From positions 558,001 to 622,000 of the forward strand of contig NZ_CP133779.1 in NCBI RefSeq assembly GCF_034347425.1: DNA of 64,000 nucleotides, given 5' to 3'. Origin of the DNA: Undibacterium sp. CCC3.4 (GTDB lineage Bacteria; Pseudomonadota; Gammaproteobacteria; Burkholderiales; Burkholderiaceae_D). The notes under the pieces are model-generated. The model had not been told where the DNA came from, did no database searches, and worked only from the letters and a program-made list of their open reading frames with translations. The position numbers and the translations under genes were made by a program. Positions 38,136 through 47,753 of this stretch are shown here, one piece after another (within the stretch, counting starts at the first letter, position 1; the number at the start of each line of letters is the position of its first letter).

Positions 38136-39047
38136 TTGCAGTGGGTAGAGCCGCTCTCTGCCCTTTCAATCGCCACACAATGCCGTCTCGTTTCAGTCAC
38201 GCGCTCGGTCGTGTACGACAAGAAAAAGCGCTTGCAAGAAGAGATCAATCCGTTTGATAGTTTGCTGTTGCAATTGCTTGACGAGGAATACACCAGACAT
38301 CCATTTTACGGCACGCGACGCATGACGCATTACTTGCGAGACTGTGGCCATGCAGTGAACCGCAAGCGCGTACAGAGGCTGATGCAGCAACTGGGATTGG
38401 CAGGTATGGCCCCAGGCCCCAACACCAGTAAAGCGCATCCGCAGAACAAGATTTACCCGTACTTACTGAGAGGTATCGATGTCACTCGACCAAATATGGT
38501 CTGGAGTACAGACATCACATTCATCAGGCTGCCGCGGGGTTTTGTGTATCTGGTGGCGATCGTTGACTGGTATAGCCGGAAGGTGCTGTCTTGGCGGTTG
38601 TCGAACACGATGGATGCGGGGTTTTGCGTGGACTGCTTGGAAGAAGCCATAAAATGGTATGGAACGCCGGAGATTTTTAATACCGATCAGGGTGCGCAGT
38701 TTACCAGCCAGGCCTTTACTGGGCTGCTGCTTAGAAACGGCATCAAAATCAGTATGGACGGTCGCGGTCGGGCGTTGGATAATATTTTTGTTGAGCGTCT
38801 ATGGCGCAGTGTGAAATATGAAGAAGTGTATTTGAAAAAGCATGAAAGTATGCCGGAGTTGGTGATCGGCTTGGCGAACTATTTTATGTTCTACAACGCT
38901 GAACGTAAACATCAATCATTGGGTTATCAAACGCCGGAAACCGTGTATCGATCAGGCGTGGGCGGCGGTGCCAAGATCGTAAACAAATTTGGTACTGAAC
39001 TGCCTGATTCAAAAATGATAGAAAAGAAAAGCACGGTAGTGATGTAG
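38136..39047 (+). CDS. IS copy 1 OrfB (DDE transposase catalytic part)
   Basis: 303 residues from a TTG; the frame is open back to the slippery run, so the functional product is likely the OrfAB fusion. Catalytic triad: D in WSTDITFI, D in FNTDQGAQFTS and E in NIFVERLWRSVKYE, with the family spacing. HTH_21-like lead (FYGTRRMTHYLRD). Confidence 0.93.
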   Translation: MQWVEPLSALSIATQCRLVSVTRSVVYDKKKRLQEEINPFDSLLLQLLDEEYTRHPFYGTRRMTHYLRDCGHAVNRKRVQRLMQQLGLAGMAPGPNTSKAHPQNKIYPYLLRGIDVTRPNMVWSTDITFIRLPRGFVYLVAIVDWYSRKVLSWRLSNTMDAGFCVDCLEEAIKWYGTPEIFNTDQGAQFTSQAFTGLLLRNGIKISMDGRGRALDNIFVERLWRSVKYEEVYLKKHESMPELVIGLANYFMFYNAERKHQSLGYQTPETVYRSGVGGGAKIVNKFGTELPDSKMIEKKSTVVM

Positions 39048-39139
39048 TGCGAATAACGGGGCAGCGCCGCGCAGCTGTGGCAGAAACAGGCACTATCTTA
39101 AACTCTTTGAATAATTGTCTGGACTTAGGGGGCCACTTT

Positions 39140-41062
39140 ATGCAACCGCGTATCGAACTGGCGCATTTGCATGAATTTGAAAGGGAGGCTCAGCACTCGA
39201 TTCGTGCCGATTATCAGATTCGGGACTTTGGTTTAGATGGCGAGCGCAGTTGGCGCAGAGCCGCACCGCGTCCATTTTATTATCCGGTCACCTTTATGGA
39301 ACCGCCCATTGCATCGGCCTCTCCGGTTTTAGGATTGGATGTCTATGCGGATAAGAAGCTGCAATTGGCGATTGATGAGAGTGTGATGACGCAAAAAATC
39401 ATTGCATCAGCACCGTTTAATCTGGTCGAAGGTGGGCGCGGATATATTTTATTTAAAGCCTTGTTCAATACGTCGTCACCATCAGCTGATTATTTCACTC
39501 GGCAACAGCAGGCGACCCGTTTAGTGTCTCTGCTGATCAGTGCTAAGAATTTACTTCATGCAGATGAATTGCCGCCATCGAATATGACAATGCGGCTTTT
39601 TCACAAACAGTATCAGCCTGACGACGTAAGCGGACAGATTTACGCGTTAAATGAAATGAAGAAGTCATCGGTTGAACGGCATCTCTTACCGCTATTCACC
39701 TACGAACATGCTATTCCTAGCGAATTCCAACCGTTTTTATTTGAAACACAAAGGCAGATCGGCTGGGAAGTGTTTCGACTCTCCGGCTTGGTGGTTTCTG
39801 CCTGTGTGACCTTGTTGCTGACATTGTTAGGTGCGATGGCATTCAATTGGCGGCGCATGCAGCAAGAGGAAACGCGGCTGGCGAATGAATTATTGTATCG
39901 GGAACGGGACCGCGCTTTTGTCACGTTACGATCTATTACTGATGCGGTGATGACGCTCAATTCTGATGGTGTTGTCGAATACGTCAATCCTGCGGCAGAA
40001 GCCATTCTTCAGAAAAAACTTGCGGACATCCAAGGAAAACAAGTAACTGCGGTAATGGCCTTGAGGTATGAACTTTCCACTTCAAAAATAGTAGACCCAT
40101 TTTCTCAATGTATTGCTGATCAACGTGTCGTCGATCTTCCAGATAATGCGGTGATACAGGATAACGATGGACAGCGCAAACTGATTGAAGGGAACGTATC
40201 GCCCTTGTTTGGCAGTCAGCAGGAGTTTATCGGCGCAGTGGTTGCATTTAGAGATATGGGGCCAATACGCAAGAAAGCGCTTGAGGCCATCGAAGCTAGT
40301 GAGAAACGCTTGCGTCAGCACCAAGTAGAATTAGCTCACGTCGCTCGTTTGAATACGATGGGTGAAATGGCAGCAGGGATTGCGCACGAAATCAATCAAC
40401 CATTGGCAGCTATTCTGAGCTACAACCAAGCCTGCATTCGTATGCTGCAATCTGACGATGCGAATGATGATGAAATTATTCAGGCAATGAAATCCTCTGC
40501 GTTGCAATCAAAGAGAGCTGCCGAGATTATTACGCGCCTACGTGCATTCGTCAGTAAGAAATCATCAAAGACAGCCCCTGTCGATTTGAATCAAGTGATA
40601 CATAACGTCCTATCTCTGAGCGAGCATCATTTGAAAGATTTTCAGGTGATTACTGAAACCGAACTGATGTATGGCTTGCCAGTTGTCACGGCTGATCCGA
40701 TAGGTATGGAGCAAGTGGTTTTGAATCTGGTCAGGAATGGCATGGAAGCGATGCAGGAGTTTCCAACTGATGCCAGAATCATCCACATACAAACCGCCGT
40801 CCAAGAAAGCAGAGTCGTGCTGACGGTTCGAGATGGCGGCGCAGGTATTCCAGCAGAGGTGCTCCCGCATCTGTTTGATCCCTTCCTTACAACCAAAGAT
40901 AACGGCATGGGATTGGGACTCACTATTAGTTACTCCATTGTCGAATCTTATGGCGGAACACTATCTGCAAAAAACTTACCGCATGGCGGCGCTGAGTTTA
41001 GTTTCTCCTTAGCGATTCGTTATCCGAATATTGTTGACCTCGATTTATCTGAAAGAGAATGA
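39140..41062 (+). pseudogene. CHASE-PAS histidine kinase, 3' part (kinase core intact)
   Basis: Continuation of the gene begun at 37361. It holds the rest of the CHASE domain, a second membrane helix (LVVSACVTLLLTLLGAMAF), a PAS domain (SITDAVMTLNSDGVVEYVNPAAEAIL), the FixL-type H-box AAGIAHEINQPLAAILSY and an HATPase domain (VRDGGAGIP, NGMGLGLTISYSIVESYGG). An ATG is created across the IS/target junction at 39140-39142 in the correct frame, so a 640-residue protein lacking the first membrane helix could in principle be made. It overlaps the response regulator by ATGA. Confidence 0.85.
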
Positions 41063-41673
41063 TGTTAGAACCTGTCGTATTTTTAGTAGATGACGACCTC
41101 GCTGTTCGCGACTCGCTCAGCTTATTGATTAAATCAGTCGGCCTAAATGTGATTGCGTATGAACATCCGCAGGCATTCTTAGATGACTACGATGCGAGCC
41201 AAGTGGGGTGCTTGATATTAGACATCCGTATGCCAGGTATCAGTGGCTTGACGATACAAGACATACTCAAACAAAAAGGGTATGTGATTCCCATCATTTT
41301 TATTACCGGCCATGGTGATATTGCGCAATGTACACGTGCATTCAAGGCTGGTGCAGTTGATTTCTTGACTAAACCAGTAGATGAACAATCGTTGATTGAT
41401 AGTCTGCAAATGGCGATCAAGTCGAGTATTGAGTTGCATCGTCAATCAAAACTGAATGCCGATGTGTATGAAAAAATCAGCCGCTTGTCAGAGCGCGAAA
41501 ATCAAGTGTTGCACTTGCTTGTGGAAGGTATGCCGAACAAGGTCATTGCAGACAGGTTAAAGGTCAGTACAAGAACGGTCGAGTCCCATCGTGCCAAGCT
41601 CTTTGAAAAACTGGAAGTGAGTTCGCTGGCGGAATGCGTCAGGATTCAGTTGAGTGCGGCCAAATCGATTTGA
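41059..41673 (+). CDS. FixJ/LuxR-type response regulator
   Basis: 204 residues. Receiver domain with VDDDLAVRD, phosphoacceptor aspartate in ILDIRMPG, ITGHGD and the lysine in TKPVD; then a LuxR-type helix-turn-helix (LSERENQVLHLLVEGMPNKVIADRLKVSTRTVESHRAKLFEKL). Its start overlaps the kinase stop, marking them as a cognate FixL/FixJ-like pair. The kinase is split by an IS, so the regulator may be unphosphorylated or driven by the C-terminal kinase fragment. The HEPN gene starts 26 bp downstream. Confidence 0.92.
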   Translation: MMLEPVVFLVDDDLAVRDSLSLLIKSVGLNVIAYEHPQAFLDDYDASQVGCLILDIRMPGISGLTIQDILKQKGYVIPIIFITGHGDIAQCTRAFKAGAVDFLTKPVDEQSLIDSLQMAIKSSIELHRQSKLNADVYEKISRLSERENQVLHLLVEGMPNKVIADRLKVSTRTVESHRAKLFEKLEVSSLAECVRIQLSAAKSI

Positions 41674-41699
41674 GCAGAATGTGATTTTAGGATAATAAA

Positions 41700-42917
41700 A
41701 TGAATGCAAACTGGAAAAAAAATACGAAACCAGACGTTGTTCTTAAAAGAATCGAAGAATCAAAGAATGTGTCTGTTGACGGAAAGGTTTCATTTTCTGG
41801 CTTCGGATTTTTTGATGCAAAGGCAACCCTCGATGGAATGGTTGATTTTAAGGATAAATCACATTCAATTGAAATAGAAGGCGTTATTTGGACAGCTATC
41901 AGTAACGTCGCTAAAAAACAGGTACTTGAGAAGCAGAGCGTAATTGAAGAAATTAATCGTTTAATTAAGGAGGAGCGAAAGACAAAGGAAACAGAGTTTC
42001 ATGTTTTAACAACAATTTCGCTCGGTAAGCCATTTCCGTTAAAAACAATCAATACTGAAGGCTGCAAGATTACTTTCTTAAATAATTTTTTTCCAAAAAG
42101 GTATGAATCGAGGAATTCTGTAATTAGAAATAAATTTGATTTTTCTGACGATACACCTGATAGCTATAGCAAAATTATTGTATCGGTAAAGTCAAAATCT
42201 ATTAAAGGAGCTGCAACCAAGGCTTTGTATGTGATTGATATTCAACGAGCGATATGGTCACTACTTGCAAATTCAAGTACGTCGCTTTTTGGAGATGAAT
42301 GGAAGCCAATAAATAAGATACGAATGGGGCGTGTTCATACAGTCCACCAAATCAATGGGGCAGTCGCTGATGAACAATTTTGGTATGAACCGAACTTTGC
42401 AAAAGTAGATTTGTTTGTAGCGGATGATTTTGCAGGTTTTAAAAAGTTTTACAAACGAATTTTTACCAAGTTAAATCAAATTCCATATTCTTATGAATTA
42501 CGCGATGCATTGGTTCGATTTGTCCGAGCTTTAGATGAACGAGATCAGAACGTTAGCCTAATAAAGCTGTGGGGTGCACTAGAGTCCATCACATGCCAAG
42601 GTGATGCTAAATACGATTTAATAGTACGTCGATGTTCATTTCTGTTTAAAGATTCTGAATATCACCAACAAGTACTAGAGCATTTGCGGGATTTTAGAAA
42701 CAGAAGCGTTCATGCCGGAGACCAGAATGAGAATGCAAAGTTTAGGTGCTACCAACTAAAGTTCTACTTTGAACAACTTATCTTTTTCCATCTACGAAAT
42801 ACGGGGACTTTTAAAACTTTGAACGAAGCAAATCTTTTCCTTGATTCGCCAAGAGATATGACTGACTTAATCAATAAAAAACGGTTGATCGAACGTGCAA
42901 TAAAGTTTTTGTTATAA
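41700..42917 (+). CDS. HEPN-domain protein of the Apea-like type
   Basis: 405 residues, AT-rich codon use. Residues about 1-250 are a beta-rich region without recognised motifs. The C-terminal 140 residues are helical and fit Apea-like HEPN domains: LIKLWGALESITC, IVRRCSFLF and LRDFRNRSVHAGD. R333 and H338 (RNRSVH) form the Rx4H signature of HEPN ribonucleases. Such proteins occur in abortive-infection and other anti-phage systems, where they cut RNA. It follows the response regulator by 26 bp, so co-expression is possible. No antitoxin-like partner is adjacent. Confidence 0.75.
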   Translation: MNANWKKNTKPDVVLKRIEESKNVSVDGKVSFSGFGFFDAKATLDGMVDFKDKSHSIEIEGVIWTAISNVAKKQVLEKQSVIEEINRLIKEERKTKETEFHVLTTISLGKPFPLKTINTEGCKITFLNNFFPKRYESRNSVIRNKFDFSDDTPDSYSKIIVSVKSKSIKGAATKALYVIDIQRAIWSLLANSSTSLFGDEWKPINKIRMGRVHTVHQINGAVADEQFWYEPNFAKVDLFVADDFAGFKKFYKRIFTKLNQIPYSYELRDALVRFVRALDERDQNVSLIKLWGALESITCQGDAKYDLIVRRCSFLFKDSEYHQQVLEHLRDFRNRSVHAGDQNENAKFRCYQLKFYFEQLIFFHLRNTGTFKTLNEANLFLDSPRDMTDLINKKRLIERAIKFLL

Positions 42918-43017
42918 AGACGATTGCGTAACATATTTCTTATAAAAAAAAAGAAGCGCCATTCGTAACAAGTTATCTTATTCACGGTGTTTGTCAAACA
43001 ACCTGTCGCACAACCCG

Positions 43018-44049
43018 TCAAGCCGCCTGCTTCATTTCTTCCGTTTGAGCCCGTTCTGGGTTGAGCCAAACGTGATCATGTAAAGTCCAGTTTCTCGTAT
43101 GTTGAGCCCAGCGTTCGGGACGTCGACGTTTCGCCTCAACATAGACGCTATCCCGATGCTGCAATATTTTCACAGCCGTTCCGTTATGCCGCTGTTCCGG
43201 CGTTACAAACTTCAATCCACTGTGCTTATGCACTTGGTTGTACCATCTAACAAACTGGAGCATCCAAGTCTGCGCGGCCTCGACATTGTCGAACGGCTTT
43301 GTCGGATAATCGGGCCGATATTTGCAAGTATGGAAGAGCGATTCTGCGAATGGCTTATCATTCGAAACACGCGGACGACTAAAGGACGCGGCGATACCTA
43401 AATTCTCCAACGTAGCAAGCATCGTGGCTCCCTTCATCGAGCTGCCGTTATCCGAGTGTAGTACCAATGGACGCCCCGCCAATCCCTCTGCCAAACTGGT
43501 CCGACGGATTAACATCGATGCCAATTCAGCAGATTCAGCTTCATGCACTTCATGCCCAACGATCTTCCTGCTAAACACATCTAAGATCATGTACCAGTAA
43601 TAATATTTACCCTGAATTTGTGCAGGCAACCACGTGATATCCCAAGACCAAACCTGGTTGGGGCCTGTCGCACAATGACTAGTCACGACTCTAGTTGATG
43701 GTTGCTTCGCACGTCCACGGTGGTGCTGCATTTTATTCGCTTTCAATATCCGGTAAATCGTCGATTCAGAGGCCAAATAGTCGCCTCGATCTGCCAAGGT
43801 AGGAACGATCTGGCTTGGCGGAAGGCTAGCAAACTCAGCCGTATTCAACACCTTCAGAATATGGACAATTTCGTCGGCTTTTATCTTGTTCGCCGGTGCC
43901 GCTCGAACGTTGGTAGTACGCCTGTCGGCTACGACGGCGGCATCGCCATCACACACCCATCGTTGGAAGGTACAGACGCAGATATCGAGTTCCCTACAAG
44001 CGCAATTGAGGCGAGAACCGGAGGCGACCGCTTCGCGAATCAATTCCAC
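43018..44049 (-). CDS. OrfB transposase of the second IS3-family element
   Basis: 343 residues as an ATG/GTG-type frame; the frame extends upstream to about 44076 (ISIPDRLLC before VELIREAVASG), where it overlaps the orfA stop, and the true start may be a rare codon there. DDE residues: D in VWSWDITWLP, D in VLHSDNGSSMKG and E in KPFAESLFHTCKYRP. The orfB frame is +1 relative to orfA, so a simple -1 frameshift would not join them. Complete. Confidence 0.88.
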   Translation of the reverse strand: MELIREAVASGSRLNCACRELDICVCTFQRWVCDGDAAVVADRRTTNVRAAPANKIKADEIVHILKVLNTAEFASLPPSQIVPTLADRGDYLASESTIYRILKANKMQHHRGRAKQPSTRVVTSHCATGPNQVWSWDITWLPAQIQGKYYYWYMILDVFSRKIVGHEVHEAESAELASMLIRRTSLAEGLAGRPLVLHSDNGSSMKGATMLATLENLGIAASFSRPRVSNDKPFAESLFHTCKYRPDYPTKPFDNVEAAQTWMLQFVRWYNQVHKHSGLKFVTPEQRHNGTAVKILQHRDSVYVEAKRRRPERWAQHTRNWTLHDHVWLNPERAQTEEMKQAA

Positions 44050-44071
44050 ACATAACAGGCGATCTGGGATA

Positions 44072-44572
44072 CTAATCAGTCTTCCGATTTGCCCCCCAGA
44101 TCGCCTGGGCTTTTTTTCTTAAGACCAGCAAAGCGGCTACTTCAGCTAAGGCTTTCTCCTTGCGATTCAATTCTTTCTCTAAGGCCCGGATACGTTTTTG
44201 ATCGCCTTTGCTTTGCTCGCGCTGGCTTTTAGCGGCTTCTGCAGCGTTCGCATTCGCGCCTATGCATGCTTGACGCCACTCTTTGATTTGTTCAAGGAAC
44301 AGGCCTTTACGGCGGCAATACTCAGCCTGTTCCGCCATGCTCATCGTTGCTGTTTCCAGTACGACCGCGAATTTATCTTCTGAGCTCCATTGCGCACTAT
44401 TTTTTCCATTACCTGGCACGACTATTCCCTGATTTTTAAGCTGACGACGCCAAGTATAAAGCGTTTGTTCGGTGATCCCTGTTTCGCGTGCGAGTGCCGA
44501 TATCGGCATATTTTCTGGGGGCATCATACGCCGCTGAGCGGCTTCTTTTCGTTCTGGTGAGTACATGCGCAT
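44072..44572 (-). CDS. OrfA of the second IS3-family element
   Basis: 166 residues from the ATG at 44572 (GGAGAA 12 bases upstream). Two helix-turn-helix-like regions (ISALARETGITEQTLYTWRRQ and the YCRRKGLFLEQIKEWRQAC block) and a C-terminal coiled-coil (KRIRALEKELNRKEKALAEVAALLVL), typical of the long orfA of this IS type. Confidence 0.88.
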   Translation of the reverse strand: MRMYSPERKEAAQRRMMPPENMPISALARETGITEQTLYTWRRQLKNQGIVVPGNGKNSAQWSSEDKFAVVLETATMSMAEQAEYCRRKGLFLEQIKEWRQACIGANANAAEAAKSQREQSKGDQKRIRALEKELNRKEKALAEVAALLVLRKKAQAIWGANRKTD

Positions 44573-44628
44573 AGTGATTCTGTTCTCCGTCCCCGTTTGG
44601 ATTTCTGGCGACACTGCCAGTCTTACCA

Positions 44629-45116
44629 GGTTCTGATGTAAGCCAAAAAAATCAAAGTCTTGAGGGAAAGGGTTCCGCTTCGCTCCACCCTTAACCCCGA
44701 TCTGTAACGCCGATCAAAGCCATTGAGTAAGAAGCAAAAACACTGACATTCACACAAATTGAAAAATAAATCTGTATATTTTTGTTTTACAAAAGACATG
44801 TGACAGGTAGCCTAACACCGGGGGTTCAGATCACGAGGCGGACAGCTGATCGCTTTCGTTACGACTTGATTATGGTTACCTGTTGCTCCTTTGAATGTGA
44901 CGAAATTAAATTGAGATGTTTCTTTCTGAATAGAAATATATCCTTCAAAACATGGTTTTTTTTTCGTCTTCTTTGCGGATATCCGTACCCGTACGTAAAA
45001 CCCGAAGGTGTTGCAGGTAATTCCCACTATAGTAATTTTGTTGCATAAAAAGCTAATATCAATCCTAATTTTTTTTGCTAATTTTTTTAATTAAATAACG
45101 ATTGATTGGGTTGAAT
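44629..45116. other. AT-rich region without recognisable gene
   Basis: About 490 bp between the second IS and the zinc-ribbon membrane gene. Short frames on both strands lack ribosome sites and family motifs. Long T runs at 45070-45090 precede the next gene. Confidence 0.4.
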
Positions 45117-45413
45117 ATGAGCAAGGTTATTCCAGAAAATATACGAAATAATTTGAAGAAATATCCTGATCACACACATTTGACTTGCTTAGAGTGTGGC
45201 TATGTAGGACTTGGAGGGTGTTTGAAAATTTCAAAACCCTTAATATATCGGTTGTCGATATATGGAGCAGGAGTGTTCATTTATTTCGTTGTTTATTTTT
45301 ATGGCTATGTCACATCCTTTTGGCAAAATCTGGTCTTTGGTGCCTTTGTAGCTTTGTTGGCACGATCCACAAAAATTTTTGTTTGCCCCAATTGTGGTAT
45401 TCAATTTAAATGA
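45117..45413 (+). CDS. Small membrane protein with split zinc-ribbon cysteines
   Basis: 98 residues from the ATG at 45117. It carries CLECG near residue 25 and CPNCG at the C-terminus, with two hydrophobic helices between (YGAGVFIYFVVYFYGYVTSF and NLVFGAFVALLA). The four cysteines could form one zinc site if both ends face the cytoplasm. Very AT-rich. No family recognised. It lies between the second IS and the Sel1-repeat gene, on the same strand as the latter. Confidence 0.6.
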   Translation: MSKVIPENIRNNLKKYPDHTHLTCLECGYVGLGGCLKISKPLIYRLSIYGAGVFIYFVVYFYGYVTSFWQNLVFGAFVALLARSTKIFVCPNCGIQFK

Positions 45414-45533
45414 CTATTAGGTAATCTAATAGTTAATTCAATATAGGTTTGTGATATCAACTTTGTTTGTCTCATACATCAACTTTGAGACGGGCTTCTA
45501 TAATTTTCAAGACTATTTTTTAAGATTAAATAA

Positions 45534-45768
45534 GTGATGAACAAGCAACCTAATGACGATATTTTCTTGCAGGCGGTTAAGTTTTTGAAAGGAGATGGAG
45601 TAGAGAGAAGTGTCGATATCGCATCTAAATTGTTTCATGTAGCTGCCGAGGCTGGGCATGATAAAGCCCAGTTCAACCTAGGAGTGATGTATCTAAATGG
45701 GATTGGTGTAGTTAAAAATAAGCTACTAGCGATTTATTGGCTAGAGCGTGCCGCATCTTTGGGAAATC
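45534..45768 (+). pseudogene. Sel1-repeat membrane protein, 5' part cut by an IS copy
   Basis: 78 codons plus one base. Two Sel1-like repeats (FLQAVKFLKGDGVERSVDIASKLFHVAAEAG, DKAQFNLGVMYLNGIGVVKNKLLAIYWLERAASLG). Removing IS copy 2 and one ATC duplicate joins it in frame with 47146-47753 (AASLGN then RQAQHTLEKIK), restoring 280 residues and completing the second repeat. Confidence 0.85.
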
Positions 45769-45861
45769 TAAAGTGGCCCCCTAAGTCCAGACAATTATTC
45801 AAAGAGTTTAAGATAGTGCCTGTTTCTGCCACAGCTGCGCGGCGCTGCCCCGTTATTCGCA

Positions 45862-46773
45862 CTACATCACTACCGTGCTTTTCTTTTCTATCATTTTTGA
45901 ATCAGGCAGTTCAGTACCAAATTTGTTTACGATCTTGGCACCGCCGCCCACGCCTGATCGATACACGGTTTCCGGCGTTTGATAACCCAATGATTGATGT
46001 TTACGTTCAGCGTTGTAGAACATAAAATAGTTCGCCAAGCCGATCACCAACTCCGGCATACTTTCATGCTTTTTCAAATACACTTCTTCATATTTCACAC
46101 TGCGCCATAGACGCTCAACAAAAATATTATCCAACGCCCGACCGCGACCGTCCATACTGATTTTGATGCCGTTTCTAAGCAGCAGCCCAGTAAAGGCCTG
46201 GCTGGTAAACTGCGCACCCTGATCGGTATTAAAAATCTCCGGCGTTCCATACCATTTTATGGCTTCTTCCAAGCAGTCCACGCAAAACCCCGCATCCATC
46301 GTGTTCGACAACCGCCAAGACAGCACCTTCCGGCTATACCAGTCAACGATCGCCACCAGATACACAAAACCCCGCGGCAGCCTGATGAATGTGATGTCTG
46401 TACTCCAGACCATATTTGGTCGAGTGACATCGATACCTCTCAGTAAGTACGGGTAAATCTTGTTCTGCGGATGCGCTTTACTGGTGTTGGGGCCTGGGGC
46501 CATACCTGCCAATCCCAGTTGCTGCATCAGCCTCTGTACGCGCTTGCGGTTCACTGCATGGCCACAGTCTCGCAAGTAATGCGTCATGCGTCGCGTGCCG
46601 TAAAATGGATGTCTGGTGTATTCCTCGTCAAGCAATTGCAACAGCAAACTATCAAACGGATTGATCTCTTCTTGCAAGCGCTTTTTCTTGTCGTACACGA
46701 CCGAGCGCGTGACTGAAACGAGACGGCATTGTGTGGCGATTGAAAGGGCAGAGAGCGGCTCTACCCACTGCAA
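45862..46773 (-). CDS. IS copy 2 OrfB transposase
   Basis: 303 residues, identical to copy 1 OrfB, with the complete DDE triad (WSTD, NTDQG, FVERLWR). Ends in MIEKKSTVVM. Likely made as the OrfAB fusion by frameshifting. Confidence 0.93.
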   Translation of the reverse strand: MQWVEPLSALSIATQCRLVSVTRSVVYDKKKRLQEEINPFDSLLLQLLDEEYTRHPFYGTRRMTHYLRDCGHAVNRKRVQRLMQQLGLAGMAPGPNTSKAHPQNKIYPYLLRGIDVTRPNMVWSTDITFIRLPRGFVYLVAIVDWYSRKVLSWRLSNTMDAGFCVDCLEEAIKWYGTPEIFNTDQGAQFTSQAFTGLLLRNGIKISMDGRGRALDNIFVERLWRSVKYEEVYLKKHESMPELVIGLANYFMFYNAERKHQSLGYQTPETVYRSGVGGGAKIVNKFGTELPDSKMIEKKSTVVM

Positions 46774-46781
46774 TCGTTCCG

Positions 46782-47075
46782 TTACAGGCTGATCCCTGAC
46801 TTTTTTTTAAGCCAATCGAGTTCCATATTCAGTTGCCCAATTTTGGCATAGAGACGGTCTGGGTCGTTCTGTGTGCTGGCCGGTTTCGGACCGCGCTTAC
46901 CTTCAAACAGACTGCCTGCATTTTCCAGTAATTCTTTCTTCCACTGGCTAACCTGCGTCGGATGCACCCCGAACTCTTGGGCGATCTGATTGATCGTCTT
47001 TTCGCCTTTGATTGCCTCAACTGCTACCTTGGCTTTTTGTGCGCCGCTAAATATTTTTCTCTTATTTTCACTCAT
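46782..47075 (-). CDS. IS copy 2 OrfA
   Basis: 97 residues, identical to copy 1 OrfA, including the helix-turn-helix and the A8-G slippery run near the 3' end. Confidence 0.92.
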   Translation of the reverse strand: MSENKRKIFSGAQKAKVAVEAIKGEKTINQIAQEFGVHPTQVSQWKKELLENAGSLFEGKRGPKPASTQNDPDRLYAKIGQLNMELDWLKKKSGISL

Positions 47076-47145
47076 GGTCTGCCTCGTCTCTTTTCGACAG
47101 ACACTAGTTTAAACTGTTGTCCGGATATGTGGATCCACTATAATC

Positions 47146-47753
47146 GTCAAGCACAACACACCCTTGAGAAGATAAAATCATCGACAAATGCAGATGTTCA
47201 GCAGAAGACGGTGTTGCTAAGTGGGAATAAAATCACTCCAATCGTGACAGAAGTCCTTGCTGCCGTTGATACTGATTCAATTAAACAAGGCGAAGAAAAG
47301 GTAGAACCAGTTCAACGCCCCATAAGCGCAAGTAATAAGGACGTCTTAATTAGCTTTGCATTTTTAGTTCTTCTTTGTTACCTAATATGGCACTTTATTC
47401 TGGCTCCTCTTGGACATTTCGTATTTGGAACTAGTGGTAAATTTCTTTACGGACAATATCTCTCTGCTGGTAACAATGCGATTGAATTTTTTGATGAGAA
47501 ATATATTGATGGAGAGGTTCTAGAGGAAAAACGCACAGAAAATGGAAGATGTTATTTTGGATGGATTGAGCTTAAATCAACGGCAGTCTTAGGTCAGCCT
47601 TTAATTTCGAAACATACCAACATTCTCTACATATTTACGTATGAGCAAGATGGTCGATACTGGACGGGTTTTAGGGGATTAAATTACATTGATGATTTGA
47701 GGCAAAGTTGGGAAGAATACCAATGTGGTGAGTTCCCTAAAGGACGGAAATGA
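47146..47753 (+). pseudogene. Sel1-repeat membrane protein, 3' part
   Basis: Carries the end of the second Sel1 repeat (RQAQHTLEKIK), a polar linker, one membrane helix (VLISFAFLVLLCYLIWHFIL) and a C-terminal region of about 100 residues (KFLYGQYLSAGNNAIEFFDEKYIDGEVLEEK, YIFTYEQDGRYWTGF) of no known family. In the absence of the 5' part there is no good start codon after the IS, so it is probably silent. Confidence 0.8.

Larger units (their letters stand above)
37767..39140 (+). mobile_element. Full IS3-family element, copy 1 (forward)
   Basis: 1374 bp. Ends TATAGTGG at the left and CCACTTTA at the right, giving imperfect inverted repeats of about 25 bp (AGTGG..CC, TCCGGACAA/TCCAGACAA). The target duplication is TGC (37764-37766 and 39141-39143). 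It carries orfA and orfB with an A8-G slippery run at 38101-38109. The outermost TATAG/CTTTA bases are conserved in all full copies while the next three vary and match, which fixes the ends. Confidence 0.95.
42988..44628 (-). mobile_element. Second IS3-family element (different type), approximate limits
   Basis: Contains orfA and orfB of one IS3-family element, transcribed leftward. Candidate imperfect ends are TGTTTGTCAAACAACCTGTC at 42988 and, on the other strand from 44628, TGGTAAGACTGGCAGTGTCG; both share TGTCGC about 16 bases in. No clear target duplication was found, so the exact limits are uncertain by some tens of bases. It separates the HEPN gene from the zinc-ribbon membrane protein. 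Confidence 0.65.
45769..47142 (-). mobile_element. Full IS3-family element, copy 2 (reverse)
   Basis: 1374 bp, same ends as copy 1 but inverted. Target duplication ATC at 45766-45768 and 47143-47145. The encoded OrfA and OrfB are identical in sequence to those of copy 1, which points to a very recent duplication. Together with copy 1 it forms an inverted pair around 39.1-45.8 kb. Confidence 0.95.

Noticed and set aside
44812..45027. Reverse-strand 71-codon frame in the gap after the second IS
   Set aside because: No ribosome site, low-complexity content and no recognisable domain; not supportable as a gene.
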